Source of the DNA: Flavobacterium sp. Root935
Lineage (GTDB): Bacteria > Bacteroidota > Bacteroidia > Flavobacteriales > Flavobacteriaceae
Direction: 5' to 3'
Assembly (NCBI RefSeq): GCF_001429295.1
Contig: NZ_LMJL01000008.1
Location: 464,682 to 528,681, forward strand
DNA: 64,000 nt
Shown: positions 35,859-49,200 of the stretch, in pieces
Numbering within the stretch: position 1 is the first letter of the stretch
Layout: every line of letters begins with the position of its first letter
Notes under the pieces: generated by a model
What the model saw: only the letters and a program-made list of their open reading frames with translations
Told to the model about the DNA's origin: nothing
Database searches by the model: none
Program-made: the position numbers and the translations under genes

Positions 35859-37298
35859 TTATTTTTTTACTGCCTCTAATTTAGCTGGAAAAGCTGCTTC
35901 TCCGTCTAAATTTGTTACGATTAATTGATCTACGTTTTTACTTTCTACTGCATGTTTAAAATATTCTGGTTTATTTTTCCCCCATTGTACAGTACAATTC
36001 TGAACTTTAATACGTTCAGCAGCATCAAAATAAAATCCCGAAGTACTTCCTTTTACAAAACCTTCAACATTAGAAGGCCTTCTATCGTATACTCCACCTG
36101 GAAAAGACGTTGTCTTATCTATAAAAACACTCACATTGTCAAAAACAATATTCTTTATTTTATCTTTTGATTCGCCGCTCACAAACACACCATTTTCTCC
36201 TGTACATTGAATATTAGAGAAATAGATGTTTTTTATTTCACCCACTTTTCCTTCTGTTGCACCTTTTGGAAAACGCCAATTGGCATCTTTATGATTTCCT
36301 TTTGCCCTGCTAAAAGCCGTTACATAAATGGGTTCTGCTTTTCCCCACCAAGTATCTGTGGTCAACTTACTTTCGATAATGATATTTGAGAAAATGACAT
36401 CCCTCACTGTTCCTTCATCTCTGTTCTGAATTCCTAATGCTCGATTGCTGTTTTTAATGATGCAATTATTGAACACTACTTGTCTGATTGCATCCATGTT
36501 TTCTGATCCAATTTTGATCGCACAGCTGCTGCTGGTCATTGTACAATTAGTCACTGTTATATTTTCGCAGGCGCCAAATTCTTCAAATTCCCTTCTGTTC
36601 TTTAAACAAATGCAATCGTCACCGCTTTCAATATAACAATCGCTGATTCTTACGTTTTTAGAATGATCCAAATCGATACCATCACTATTGCGTACTTTTA
36701 AGCTGTTCAATAAAGTAATCCCGCTTATTACAACATCGTTACAACCTACTAAATGTATGGTCCAATAAGCTGAATTTCCAATATGAACATCTTTGATTCT
36801 GATATTTTTTCCTCCAATAATGGTTAACACATGCGGTCTTGGATCCAGTACATTAAATGGTTTTAAAACATACGAATCTTCTAATTCCTCGCCCATGAAA
36901 GAAATTCCGTTTCCATCAATTTTGCCGCTTCCGCTAATGGTAAAATCTTCTACATTTTCTCCTCCAATCCATATTGTACCTTCTCCTGGATTGGTCCTAA
37001 AAGCGCTTCTTGTATATAACTTTTCATCTGGACTAGCCAATAATTTTGCTCCTGCTTCGATATGAAGATCTACTTTTGATTTAACATCAATTGGTCCAGC
37101 TAAAAATGTAAATGGTGCCGGAATTAAAACTCTTCCTCCGGTTTTACTGCAGGCATCAATTGCTTTTTGAATGGCTGCTGCATCATTGGTTTTACCATCT
37201 CCTTTTGCTCCGTACTTTTTAACGTCATAAACATTCTGTGCCGAGACTGTTAAAGACAGACAAAAAATCAGGATCGCAATTATAGATTTCTTTTTCAT
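35859..37298 (-). CDS. GH28 polygalacturonase-like enzyme (1)
   Basis: 479 residues with a signal peptide ending near Ala20 (VSA-Q). A right-handed beta-helix begins with the pectate-lyase-superfamily block VKKYGAKGDGKTNDAAAIQKA. Catalytic Asp residues are Asp206 in RNSDGIDLD and Asp227/Asp228 in SGDDCICLK. The usual GHG block of fungal endo-enzymes is replaced by SSCAIKIGSE, as in many bacterial exo-type GH28 proteins. The expected substrate is galacturonic acid in homogalacturonan, rhamnogalacturonan or xylogalacturonan, with exo action. It is one of two GH28 genes in the operon and no polysaccharide lyase is present. Confidence 0.9.
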   Translation of the reverse strand: MKKKSIIAILIFCLSLTVSAQNVYDVKKYGAKGDGKTNDAAAIQKAIDACSKTGGRVLIPAPFTFLAGPIDVKSKVDLHIEAGAKLLASPDEKLYTRSAFRTNPGEGTIWIGGENVEDFTISGSGKIDGNGISFMGEELEDSYVLKPFNVLDPRPHVLTIIGGKNIRIKDVHIGNSAYWTIHLVGCNDVVISGITLLNSLKVRNSDGIDLDHSKNVRISDCYIESGDDCICLKNRREFEEFGACENITVTNCTMTSSSCAIKIGSENMDAIRQVVFNNCIIKNSNRALGIQNRDEGTVRDVIFSNIIIESKLTTDTWWGKAEPIYVTAFSRAKGNHKDANWRFPKGATEGKVGEIKNIYFSNIQCTGENGVFVSGESKDKIKNIVFDNVSVFIDKTTSFPGGVYDRRPSNVEGFVKGSTSGFYFDAAERIKVQNCTVQWGKNKPEYFKHAVESKNVDQLIVTNLDGEAAFPAKLEAVKK

Positions 37299-37400
37299 TT
37301 TACTTTATTTATTAAAAACCTTGTTTAAAATAGCTTTAGCAAAGTTTTCGGTTTATTTTTTTAATCTTATACTGCTGGTTCGCGTCTCTGCGGCGCAATT

Positions 37401-38963
37401 TTATTTAGCAGGCAGTTCAAACTTATTTTGTTCTGGCTCTATTTTTCTTTTTAAAGATTCGCTGTCCAAATTACTTGATGGAACATCTTTAAAAATAATT
37501 TGGCTGATTTTATCAGAAGGAACATCAATACCTTTCATTGTCAGATTTTGTACATCATCAAAAACAAAAGCGGGACGAAAATCTTCTTTCTCCAGTATCA
37601 GTTTTATGTTTTTCATTTCGATTCCGTTTACATGACGAACGTAAAAACCCCAAGAAGGCAGTTCTCCAAACATGGTAAATTCAGGATAACCGCTTATGTT
37701 TTCTTTTACATCTTTTAATCTGCTTAAAGGATGATATGCCATTCCTTTTGAAGCTCTTCCGGGATATGTAATTTCTATATTTTCTAAAGTCACATTTTCT
37801 ATAAGGTGTCCTGGAATTCCAACGATCGAAGCAGGAAACGTATTATGGAAATAATCTACTTCTGGCCCGCGCATATCGTAATCTATATCTGGACGCCCAA
37901 AAGGAACTTGCACTTTTACATTTTTAACCGATACGTTTTTGATATATCCCGGTTTATCTCCATTTCTATGGCCAAGACGAATCAATATTGCGTTTCCTGT
38001 ATTTACAGCGGTTATATTGGAAACATTAATATTTTCAATTGCTGCCCCGTCAACAGATTCAATTGCAACTGCCGATCTGAACGTATCAAAAACATTGATG
38101 TTTTCAATTGTTACATTTTTGAAACTGCCATAAGAGCCAGTTCCAAATTTTACGGCATTGGCACTTGATCTGATCGTGCAATTTGCAATGTAAATGTTAT
38201 TATTATGCAAGCCCGGTACTTCTGATTTTAAGCATATTCCATCATCTGCTGCATTTACATTGCAATTGGTTATGCGAACATTTTCGCATCCGTCAATATC
38301 AATCCCATCATTATTCCAGTAAGCTCTGCTATTGACTTGCATAGCATCAATTACAATATTTTTGCAATCTGTAAAACACTGCACCCAGCCTGGACTATTC
38401 TTTAAGGTAATATGAGTCATGGTTATCGAGTCGCATTTTACAAACGAAATCAGTTTTCCTCTTCCATCTTCAGGACGCATTCTTCTATAATTGTATTTTG
38501 GATCAATTCGAACTCCAGTATGATGCAGGCTGTCGATTGCCAATGCCAGTTCTCTTCCTTGTCCATCTATAATTCCTTTTCCATTTACGGCAATATTTTT
38601 TGATTCATTTGCTACAATCAAAGCTCTTATTTCTCCGTACTTTGGATAATCATTTGGATTGATGCTTCCTAATAATACTGCCCCTTCTTCAAAAAACAAT
38701 TCTACTCCGCTTTTTAAAACGATACTACCGGATAGAAATTTACCTTTAGAAAAAATAACTCTTCCTCCTTTATTTTTATTTGCTGCATCGATAGCTTTTT
38801 GAATAGCTTTAGTATTTAAAGTTTTACCATCTCCTACGGCGCCATAAGCAGTTATTAAATAATCTTTCTTTTTAAAAGCATACGTTTCTGGATTGAAGCT
38901 CAGCTGCAAAAGAAAAAACAAAATGAGGCAATTCTTGAAAACTTGTTTGTTGTAAATATTCAT
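37401..38963 (-). CDS. GH28 polygalacturonase-like enzyme (2)
   Basis: 520 residues. The N-terminal hydrophobic segment (about 10-28) acts as signal peptide. The beta-helix block starts ITAYGAVGDGKTLNTKAIQKA. Catalytic Asp219 (WNNDGIDID) and Asp240/Asp241 (NAADDGICLK) are in place, and the next block is SSANAVKFGTGS. It is clearly a different subgroup from the other GH28, with an alternative DDGIC motif and a long C-terminus, so the two probably act on different linkages, for example rhamnogalacturonan versus galacturonan. A 102-nt gap without features separates it from the next gene. Confidence 0.88.
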   Translation of the reverse strand: MNIYNKQVFKNCLILFFLLQLSFNPETYAFKKKDYLITAYGAVGDGKTLNTKAIQKAIDAANKNKGGRVIFSKGKFLSGSIVLKSGVELFFEEGAVLLGSINPNDYPKYGEIRALIVANESKNIAVNGKGIIDGQGRELALAIDSLHHTGVRIDPKYNYRRMRPEDGRGKLISFVKCDSITMTHITLKNSPGWVQCFTDCKNIVIDAMQVNSRAYWNNDGIDIDGCENVRITNCNVNAADDGICLKSEVPGLHNNNIYIANCTIRSSANAVKFGTGSYGSFKNVTIENINVFDTFRSAVAIESVDGAAIENINVSNITAVNTGNAILIRLGHRNGDKPGYIKNVSVKNVKVQVPFGRPDIDYDMRGPEVDYFHNTFPASIVGIPGHLIENVTLENIEITYPGRASKGMAYHPLSRLKDVKENISGYPEFTMFGELPSWGFYVRHVNGIEMKNIKLILEKEDFRPAFVFDDVQNLTMKGIDVPSDKISQIIFKDVPSSNLDSESLKRKIEPEQNKFELPAK

Positions 38964-38993
38964 ACTTATTTCTTTTTCAATTACTAATTAAAA

Positions 38994-40631
38994 TCACCAA
39001 AAAACAGTATATAAAGCCACTAAAACGCCACTGATAATAAATGACCCGATAATAAATTCTGAAGATACCTTAAACATTGATTTATCTACCTCTATTTTAT
39101 GGATTTCAGATTCTTCTTCAGAAACTGGTTTTGCCAGACTTATTCCAACCATTATCAACACAATCATGAAAAAAACAATGGTCATCCTGTCTAAAAAAGG
39201 ATAATCTGGGAAAGCGCCTTCTGTCCACATTGGAAGGAATTTTAAAACTGCCGCAAGTGGAACTGTCAATAATGCTCCTGCAAGTCCCGCTGACGGAGTT
39301 GTTTTTTTCCAGAACATTCCCAATAAGAAAATGGCTAAAACTCCAGGAGAAAAGAAGCCCACATATTCTTGTATGAATTGATAGGCCTGATCTAATGATT
39401 TTAATGCCGGCGCAACAAAAGCGGCAATGATCATGCAGACAACCACACACCATCTTCCTGTACGAACCAGCTTTTTTTCTGATGCCTGAGAATTAAAATA
39501 TTTTTTATAAATATCTAAAGAGAAAATAGTCGAAATACTATTGGCTTTTCCGGCTAAAGAAGCTACGATTGCAGCTGTTAAAGCCGCTAAAGCTACTCCT
39601 TTTAAACCTGCAGGAAGTAAATTCATTAAAGTTGGATACGCATGATCTGGTTTTAAAACCCCAGCAGCATCTACCATTTCCTGCTGAAACATGCCGTTTT
39701 CATGCATTACAAACATCGCGATTCCTGGTAAAACAGCTATAATTGGAACCAATAATTTTAGGAAAGCAGCAAATAAAATTCCTTTACGGGCAGTTTTTAA
39801 ATCGGCTCCCAAAGCTCTCTGAACAATATATTGATTGCATCCCCAGTACGCCAGATTATTGATTAACATACCGCCTATTAAAACAGACATTCCAGGCAGT
39901 TCATTGTAATGCGGATTCGATTCGTCTAATATCATATGCAAATGTCCTGGCGCTTCATGGGCAATAATAGAAAGTCCTTTTAAAATGTCTTTTCCAAAAC
40001 CAAACTGATCCGAAAGTAATGTTAGAGCTAAATAAGTTGTTACCAATCCTCCAAGAATTAGGACTATAACCTGAAACATATCGGTATATCCAATCACTTT
40101 CATTCCGCCTAAAGTAACAATTACCGAGAATAAACTTAATGCAATAACACAAAACTGAAAGCTTACCGGCGCAATAGATGAAATCGCCAAAGCTCCCAAA
40201 TAAATAATAGACGTAAGATTTACAAATACATATATTAACAGCCAAATAATAGCCATGATAGTACTGACTGTTCCGCTATATCTTTTGGCCAAAAATTGCG
40301 GCATAGTAAATATCTTATTTTTAAGATAAACTGGTAAAATAAACATTGCCACTATAATTAATGTAGCAGCCGACATCCATTCGTAAGAAGCAATCGCAAG
40401 TCCGATGGCGAACCCCGAGCCACTCATACCTATAAAATGTTCTGCTGAAATATTCGAAGCAATCAAAGAAGCTCCGATTGCCCACCAAGTTAGCGATCCT
40501 TCGGCTAAAAAATATTCGTTGGAACTAGTGGCTGCAGTTTTCTTGCTTCTGTAAATATACATTCCATAAGCTGTAACTATGACAAAGTAAATAAAGAAAA
40601 CAATGTAATCTGCGGTTTGTAATACATTCAT
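38994..40631 (-). CDS. Sodium:solute symporter (SSS family), sugar transporter
   Basis: 545 residues with about 14 membrane segments. Family blocks are SLTWWAIGASLIASNISAEHFIGMSGSGFA (here in parts), the YEWMSA segment, AYWGCNQYIVQRALGA and FFSPGVLAIFLLGMFWKKTTP. These match the SGLT-like branch of the SSS family that often sits in Bacteroidota PULs and carries hexoses, uronates or inositol across the inner membrane with Na+. It is encoded between a GH28 and the DUF5009 gene, in an operon that also makes inositol oxygenase. The cargo could therefore be myo-inositol, galactose or galacturonate; the sequence does not decide. Confidence 0.9.
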   Translation of the reverse strand: MNVLQTADYIVFFIYFVIVTAYGMYIYRSKKTAATSSNEYFLAEGSLTWWAIGASLIASNISAEHFIGMSGSGFAIGLAIASYEWMSAATLIIVAMFILPVYLKNKIFTMPQFLAKRYSGTVSTIMAIIWLLIYVFVNLTSIIYLGALAISSIAPVSFQFCVIALSLFSVIVTLGGMKVIGYTDMFQVIVLILGGLVTTYLALTLLSDQFGFGKDILKGLSIIAHEAPGHLHMILDESNPHYNELPGMSVLIGGMLINNLAYWGCNQYIVQRALGADLKTARKGILFAAFLKLLVPIIAVLPGIAMFVMHENGMFQQEMVDAAGVLKPDHAYPTLMNLLPAGLKGVALAALTAAIVASLAGKANSISTIFSLDIYKKYFNSQASEKKLVRTGRWCVVVCMIIAAFVAPALKSLDQAYQFIQEYVGFFSPGVLAIFLLGMFWKKTTPSAGLAGALLTVPLAAVLKFLPMWTEGAFPDYPFLDRMTIVFFMIVLIMVGISLAKPVSEEESEIHKIEVDKSMFKVSSEFIIGSFIISGVLVALYTVFW

Positions 40632-40688
40632 AATTGTGTGGTTATTGTGTGGTTAGATAGTAAAATGTATTTTAAGATTTGATTCGTA

Positions 40689-41846
40689 TCAAATTTTTAG
40701 AAACCATTTTCTTTTATATAGAAAATAAAGTAAAAGAAGCTGTATAACAGTTACTGATAAAGAGGCAAATACGGGCTGCCAAATAAGCGGCAGAAAATTT
40801 ATAAGTCCGCCAAAGACATAATCTGCCGTATGTTTAAAATCTACTAAACCTTCGGCGGCCATGTAAATTAAAATAGAATTTGAACCGATTAAAATTAAAG
40901 GGAATGCCCATTTATGAAAATCTAGTAAATCGATAATTAAATAAAAACAAACAAAAAATAAAATACTAAACCCGCCAACAAAACAAACAAAAGAACTTGT
41001 CCATAAATGTTTATTGATTGGAAAATTAATATCCCAAATTAAACCAGCAATAATTAAAATTACTGCTGCAAGAGCCATTAAAAGAACTTTTACTTTTATA
41101 GATAAATGACATCTTGATTTTAAAAATGTTCCCGTAAAAACGCCCAGCAAAGCGGTCGAAATAGCGGGCAGGGTTGAAAATATGCCTTCTGGATCGTAAA
41201 CTGTGCTGTGCAGTCTGCCGGGTAAAAGCAAACGGTCAATATAGCCCTCCAGCGATCCTTCTTTGGTCAAAACTCCAGCTCCAAAATCTGGTACGGGAAT
41301 CCATTTCATTGCAGCGTAATAACCAATTAAAATTCCGAAGAACCAGATCAATTGTTTTTTCAAATCAAAATTCAAATAGATGATTCCGGCAAAAAACCAT
41401 GCTAGTCCAATTCTCCCTAAAACGCTTGCAAAACGCGTGTGGTCAACACCGTCAAATCGCAACAATCCATTTACTACAAGACCTAAAACCAGTAAAATAC
41501 AGGTTCTTTTCAGCATGGAAAAATAAATCTTTCGTTTTTCTTTTGAAGGCAATTCCTGCGGTGTTTTTACTCCCGCTAAACTCATTTTCTTTTCAAAAGA
41601 ATATGGCATAGAAACTCCTGCAACAAATAGAAACACAGGAAAAATCATATCATAAAAAGTAATTCCATTCCATTCTGCGTGATGCAGCTGTGATGACATC
41701 CAGATAAAAACAGGAATTGGAGCTGCTTTTGCAAGAGCATGGATAATATGTTCCCCGCTCATAATCCAAAACATCACAAATCCCCGCAGTGCATCTAAGG
41801 AAATTAATCTTCCATTTGTAGGCTTATTCATTTTTTTAATATTCAC
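40689..41846 (-). CDS. DUF5009 / HGSNAT-like multi-pass acyltransferase
   Basis: 385 residues with about ten membrane segments. The N-terminal block GRLISLDALRGFVMFWIM and the following FYDMIFPVFLFVAGVSMPYSFEKK are typical of the COG4299 / DUF5009 family, related to human heparan-alpha-glucosaminide N-acetyltransferase. The human enzyme moves acetyl from cytosolic acetyl-CoA to terminal alpha-glucosamine so that the GH89 enzyme NAGLU can cut it. A GH89 gene lies in this same locus (63680 and on). The function of bacterial members is largely unproven. The gene is in the ten-gene operon between the symporter and a GH2 gene. Confidence 0.82.
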   Translation of the reverse strand: MNIKKMNKPTNGRLISLDALRGFVMFWIMSGEHIIHALAKAAPIPVFIWMSSQLHHAEWNGITFYDMIFPVFLFVAGVSMPYSFEKKMSLAGVKTPQELPSKEKRKIYFSMLKRTCILLVLGLVVNGLLRFDGVDHTRFASVLGRIGLAWFFAGIIYLNFDLKKQLIWFFGILIGYYAAMKWIPVPDFGAGVLTKEGSLEGYIDRLLLPGRLHSTVYDPEGIFSTLPAISTALLGVFTGTFLKSRCHLSIKVKVLLMALAAVILIIAGLIWDINFPINKHLWTSSFVCFVGGFSILFFVCFYLIIDLLDFHKWAFPLILIGSNSILIYMAAEGLVDFKHTADYVFGGLINFLPLIWQPVFASLSVTVIQLLLLYFLYKRKWFLKI

Positions 41847-41867
41847 TGGTCGGTTGATAGTTTTTTT

Positions 41868-41915
41868 AGTATTCAGCCGCAGTCGCAGTATGCAGTGTAG
41901 TTTATGCTGAATACT
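41868..41915. repeat. Intergenic inverted repeat with CAGT-rich spacer
   Basis: AGTATTCAGC (41868-41877) and its exact complement GCTGAATACT (41906-41915) enclose GCAGT-rich sequence, and further GCAAACTGC copies follow to 41935. It resembles short dispersed CAGTATTCAG-type intergenic repeats seen in Flavobacterium genomes. It could fold as an mRNA hairpin between the DUF5009 and GH2 genes. Confidence 0.5.
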
Positions 41916-41934
41916 GAGGCTGCAAACTGCAAAC

Positions 41935-45096
<3,162 letters not shown>

Positions 45097-45117
45097 TCAA
45101 ATGAAATTTTGATATTC

Positions 45118-45996
45118 CTAGAACTTCAATTTCTCAGGTAAATATTTAGCCACTAATTCTTTATAATATGGAAGTAGTGCTTTTACGTCTGGCTTAACAG
45201 GTGCTTTGGTATATAAATCATAGGGATTGAACTTTCTTACCCAGTCAAACATTTCGATGTCTTTTTCATTCATCAAATGAGCATAAGCATTTTCTTTATG
45301 CTGTGAATAAAAGGAATGGTAGCGAATCATATATAAAGCTGGATCTGGAAGATAATCTTTCATAATCTGGTACAGATATTCATCATGTCCCCAGCTCATT
45401 TTTACATTATCCAGCCCGCAATTTTCTGTGTATACACCAAATTTGGTATTGAATCTTTCGTCGGTATAATCTGGATTTTCTTTAAAAAACTCCGAATAAA
45501 CAATCTTATCCGAATAAGCACAGCCCACTGGAAATGTATCGCCCACAACCGCCCACTGCGGTTCTCCAAAAAGACATAAAACTTTACCCAAATCGTGAAT
45601 AAATCCTGTCAATACAAACCAATCTGGATGTCCGTCTGCTCGAATGGCTTCAGAAGTCTGTAAAAGATGTTGTGTCTGGTCTAAGTCAATATCTGGGTCG
45701 CTGTCATCTACAAGTGTGTTTAAAAACTCAACAGCTTCCCAGATTGACATTTCTTTTCTATTAAACTGCAGAAAATCCTGTTCTTTACTGCATACAAAAT
45801 CATAAGTCTGATAAGTATGGTTTATTCTATAAAACTCCTTAACCGTTTCTACTCTTTCCGAATCGACGTAATTTCTAAATTCTTCTTTTTGTTTTTCTGG
45901 TGTACTTTCTGAAGGATCAGGATATCGCAGCAACAAATCATCTTCCCATTCATCTAAATTATTCAACGGATTATCTGTGTCTATATGCTTTTTCAT
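45118..45996 (-). CDS. myo-Inositol oxygenase (MIOX)
   Basis: 292 residues and no signal peptide, so cytoplasmic. MIOX is an HD-domain-like di-iron enzyme that cleaves the myo-inositol ring with O2 to give D-glucuronate. All six iron ligands known from the human enzyme can be placed: His110 (DQTQHLLQT), His134 and Asp135 (GFIHDLGK), His204 (SWGHDEYL), His227 (IRYHSFY) and Asp260 (NPYDLYTK). The length (292 versus 285 residues in human) and the C-terminal PYY..L..KY..E also fit. It is the first gene of a ten-gene operon of glycoside hydrolases and has a good predicted promoter. This is unusual company and implies that inositol is released from the target glycan or glycolipid. Confidence 0.95.
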   Translation of the reverse strand: MKKHIDTDNPLNNLDEWEDDLLLRYPDPSESTPEKQKEEFRNYVDSERVETVKEFYRINHTYQTYDFVCSKEQDFLQFNRKEMSIWEAVEFLNTLVDDSDPDIDLDQTQHLLQTSEAIRADGHPDWFVLTGFIHDLGKVLCLFGEPQWAVVGDTFPVGCAYSDKIVYSEFFKENPDYTDERFNTKFGVYTENCGLDNVKMSWGHDEYLYQIMKDYLPDPALYMIRYHSFYSQHKENAYAHLMNEKDIEMFDWVRKFNPYDLYTKAPVKPDVKALLPYYKELVAKYLPEKLKF

Positions 45997-46024
45997 AATG
46001 CTAAAAAGTTTAAAAGTTATAAGA

Positions 46025-46052
46025 CAAAAATAGAATTACATCTACCGTTCAA
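46025..46052 (-). promoter_or_regulatory. Predicted promoter of the MIOX-GH27 operon
   Basis: On the minus strand TTG is followed after 17 nt by TATTTTTG, matching the Flavobacterium consensus TTG-N17-23-TAnnTTTG. The -7 box ends 29 nt before the MIOX start codon. The next nine genes follow at gaps of 14-102 nt without a terminator. Confidence 0.6.
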
Positions 46053-46282
46053 AATGGATTAATACATCAAAAACATGGATAATTTTAATTATTGTAAGAT
46101 TTTTATACTTTTTTATTGACTTTTTTTAATTCCCGCATTTTAATACAGCCCACGGTTTAGACTGTGTGAGAAAGCCTGAAAAATTAGATTGTGGATTTGC
46201 AATGCGAATTTGAAACGCGCGCCGAAAGTGGAAACCTTAGGCTATGTTTCGAAAAATAATTCGTATAAGTAGCGGCTAAAAA

Positions 46283-49200
46283 CTAATTGATTATTTTACT
46301 AGGTGGAAAACCAAACTGTTTTTTGAAACAACGGCTAAAATATAATGGATCATTAAAACCAACCAAATTAGTGACTTCTGATACATTATACTTTTTAGTT
46401 TTAAGCAGTTCTGCTGATTTTTTTAAACGAATGGTTCTGATGAATTCGTTTGGTGCCAAATCGGTCAGTTCTTTAATTTTCCTGTACAATTTTGAAGAAC
46501 TAACTCCCAGTTTATCGCATAGAAATTCTGTTGAAAGATCTACTTCGCTTAAATTATCATTGATTAGTTTGGTAACTTTTTCCATAAATTCTTCGTCAAT
46601 TGGAGAGTGAGTCAGCATGCTGATTTTTCCTTCTACTTCTCCAGAGAATTTCTGTTTAAGCTCCAGCCTTGATTTAATCATGTTTTCAATCACTGTTTTT
46701 AGCAGTAATGGCTCAAAGGGTTTAACCAAATAGCCGTCTGCACCCATGTCGTACCCTTTAACTTTATCCATGTTTTCAGAAAGGGCAGTAAGCATTACCA
46801 CGGGAATATGGCTAATGAACTCATCGTTTTTAAGTTGTCGGCAAAATTCAAGTCCATCCATCACGGGCATCATAACATCGGTAACGCATAAAATGGGTTT
46901 AATTTGTCTGCAGATTCTCAAACCTTCTTCACCATTTTCTGCATCATAAACTTTGTAATAATCAGACAAATAGTCAACCAGATATTTTCTGAGTTCACTG
47001 TTATCTTCAATTACCAATATTTTCTCTTTAAGTTCCGTGTTCTGAATGATTTTCTTAGCCGCTTTTTCTGGAATAAGCATACTCAGATTATCATTTTTCA
47101 GCGCATATTCAAAAACTTCTTTATGTTCATAAGATGCTCTGTCAATTGGAATTTCAACCTTAAACGTACTTCCCTTACTTGGTGTGCTTTCTACAGAAAT
47201 GGTTCCTTTATGAATTGCTACTAAAGATTTTACCAGCGACAAACCAATACCAGATCCTGTATTATTGGCTTTACTGTTTGTTGCCTGATAAAAACGTTTA
47301 AAAATTTTATCCTGACTCTTTAATGGAATTCCTATTCCGTCATCCGTTACTTCGATTACTAAAATATCTTCAACACTATCTTTCAGCCTGACGTAAAAAT
47401 CTACGTTTCCGTTCTTATTAGTAAACTTTAAGGCATTCGACAACAGATTGTAAAGAATTTTATCGTATTTATCATTGTCCAGCCAGCCATTTATTTCCTC
47501 ATCTTCAGTAATAAAATTGAGCTTAATCTTTTTATTATAAGCCATTTCTTTAAAGGAATCGAATATATTCTTCGAATAAGCAAGAATATCCGTTTGAGTT
47601 ACCTTTAATTTTAATTCACCAGATTGTGCTTTTCTAAAATCTAATACTTGATTTACTAAATTCAGCAATCTGCTGGCATTTTGATAAATCAGATTGTATC
47701 TGCTTTTTTCATAATCGGTAGCATTGCTGCTTTCGTCCAAAAGCTGTTTTGCCGGACCTAAAATAAGCGTTAACGGGGTTCTTAATTCATGCGAAATATT
47801 GGTAAAGAAGCGTAACTTCTCATTGTTCAGTTTAATGTCGTGCTCCCTGTTTACTTTTTCAGTAAGCAATTCTTGCTTTAAACGAATTCGGTTTTTAATT
47901 TCTTTTCTGATGAAATAAAAAACACCAAATAAAAGTGCTAAAAACAGTAAAAAAGAAGTCGGCGTAAGCCAGAAAGGAGGCAGGATTTTTATTTTATATG
48001 AAACCGATTTACTCCAATATCCGTCACTGTTGCTTGCTCTTATTTTAAAGACATAATTTCCTGGATAAAGGTTGGTATACTGGACTATTCTAGAAGTACT
48101 ATTTGCCGTAATCCAATGTTTATCAAAACCTTCCAGCATGTATTGAAATTTATTCAGCTTTTCATTTGCAAATGAAGGAGCAGAAAACTGAATCGAAAAA
48201 TTGCGGTTTTTATGGGTAAGTTCTATTTCTTTTCCATAATTCAAATCTTTTGAAAGCGGAATTTCTCCATTGATCTCCATTTCGGGAAATACTTCCTCAT
48301 TTTGAATTTTAAATTCGGATATGACAGGCAATGGCGACCATTTATTTCTTTTCATTTCTGGCGGTGAAAAAGAAATAATTCCGTTTTTACCTCCAAGGAA
48401 AATATTAGAATTATTAAAGTAAAAAAAGCCGCTAGAACTAAAAACGTCTAGTCTGTTACCGCTGTTTACGTGATAACTACTAATATCTTTCAAATTAGAT
48501 TTAACAAAAGCAATGTTATTATTATTGATGTTCAGCCACAAATTTCCGTTGGCATCAGATAAAATATCGGTAATCCATTTGCCTGAAAGTTCTTTTAGAT
48601 TTTTTACAGGCTCAAATTGATTATTTTTCGGATTGTATAAACATAATCCAAAACGTGTTGACGCCCAGATTTTTCCTTTTGCATCTACTAAAATATCGCT
48701 GACATTTTCATCGTGCGGCACTCCTTTTTCTTTGATAAAAAGGGATGAATAGGTTTCTATTTTTCCTGAATTGATATTGTATTTTACCACTCCTGTTTCG
48801 GTGGCAAACCAAACATTGTTTTTGGCATCTCTTTCAATGGCATTAATTTGAAAGTCTGGCAAAAGTTTACTAGAAGTTTGTACTTGAAGTGTTTTAGTAT
48901 TCAAAATCACTGCGCCTTCTCCAAAAGAACCCACTATCATCAAATCATCTGTAATTTTTCTAAAAGCAAAAACAGGCGATTTATCAAATCCAGCTTTTAT
49001 TTCTCTCGAAGAATTTGTGCTGTAATTGTAAACTAAAATATTACCATCCCAAAGACCACAATAAAATATTTTTCCATCATCAGAATAAATACTGGCAATG
49101 TCTTTTCCTGTATTGTGCAAAGGAGTTGAGCCCTTTGTATTAGAAATAAAAAGTCCGTTGTGATAGGTTGCCACAATCACTTTTTCGTCATAAGTTTTAG

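Noticed and set aside
37806..38168. 120-codon plus-strand ORF inside GH28 (2)
   Set aside because: Antisense shadow; the opposite strand codes an intact beta-helix enzyme with catalytic residues.
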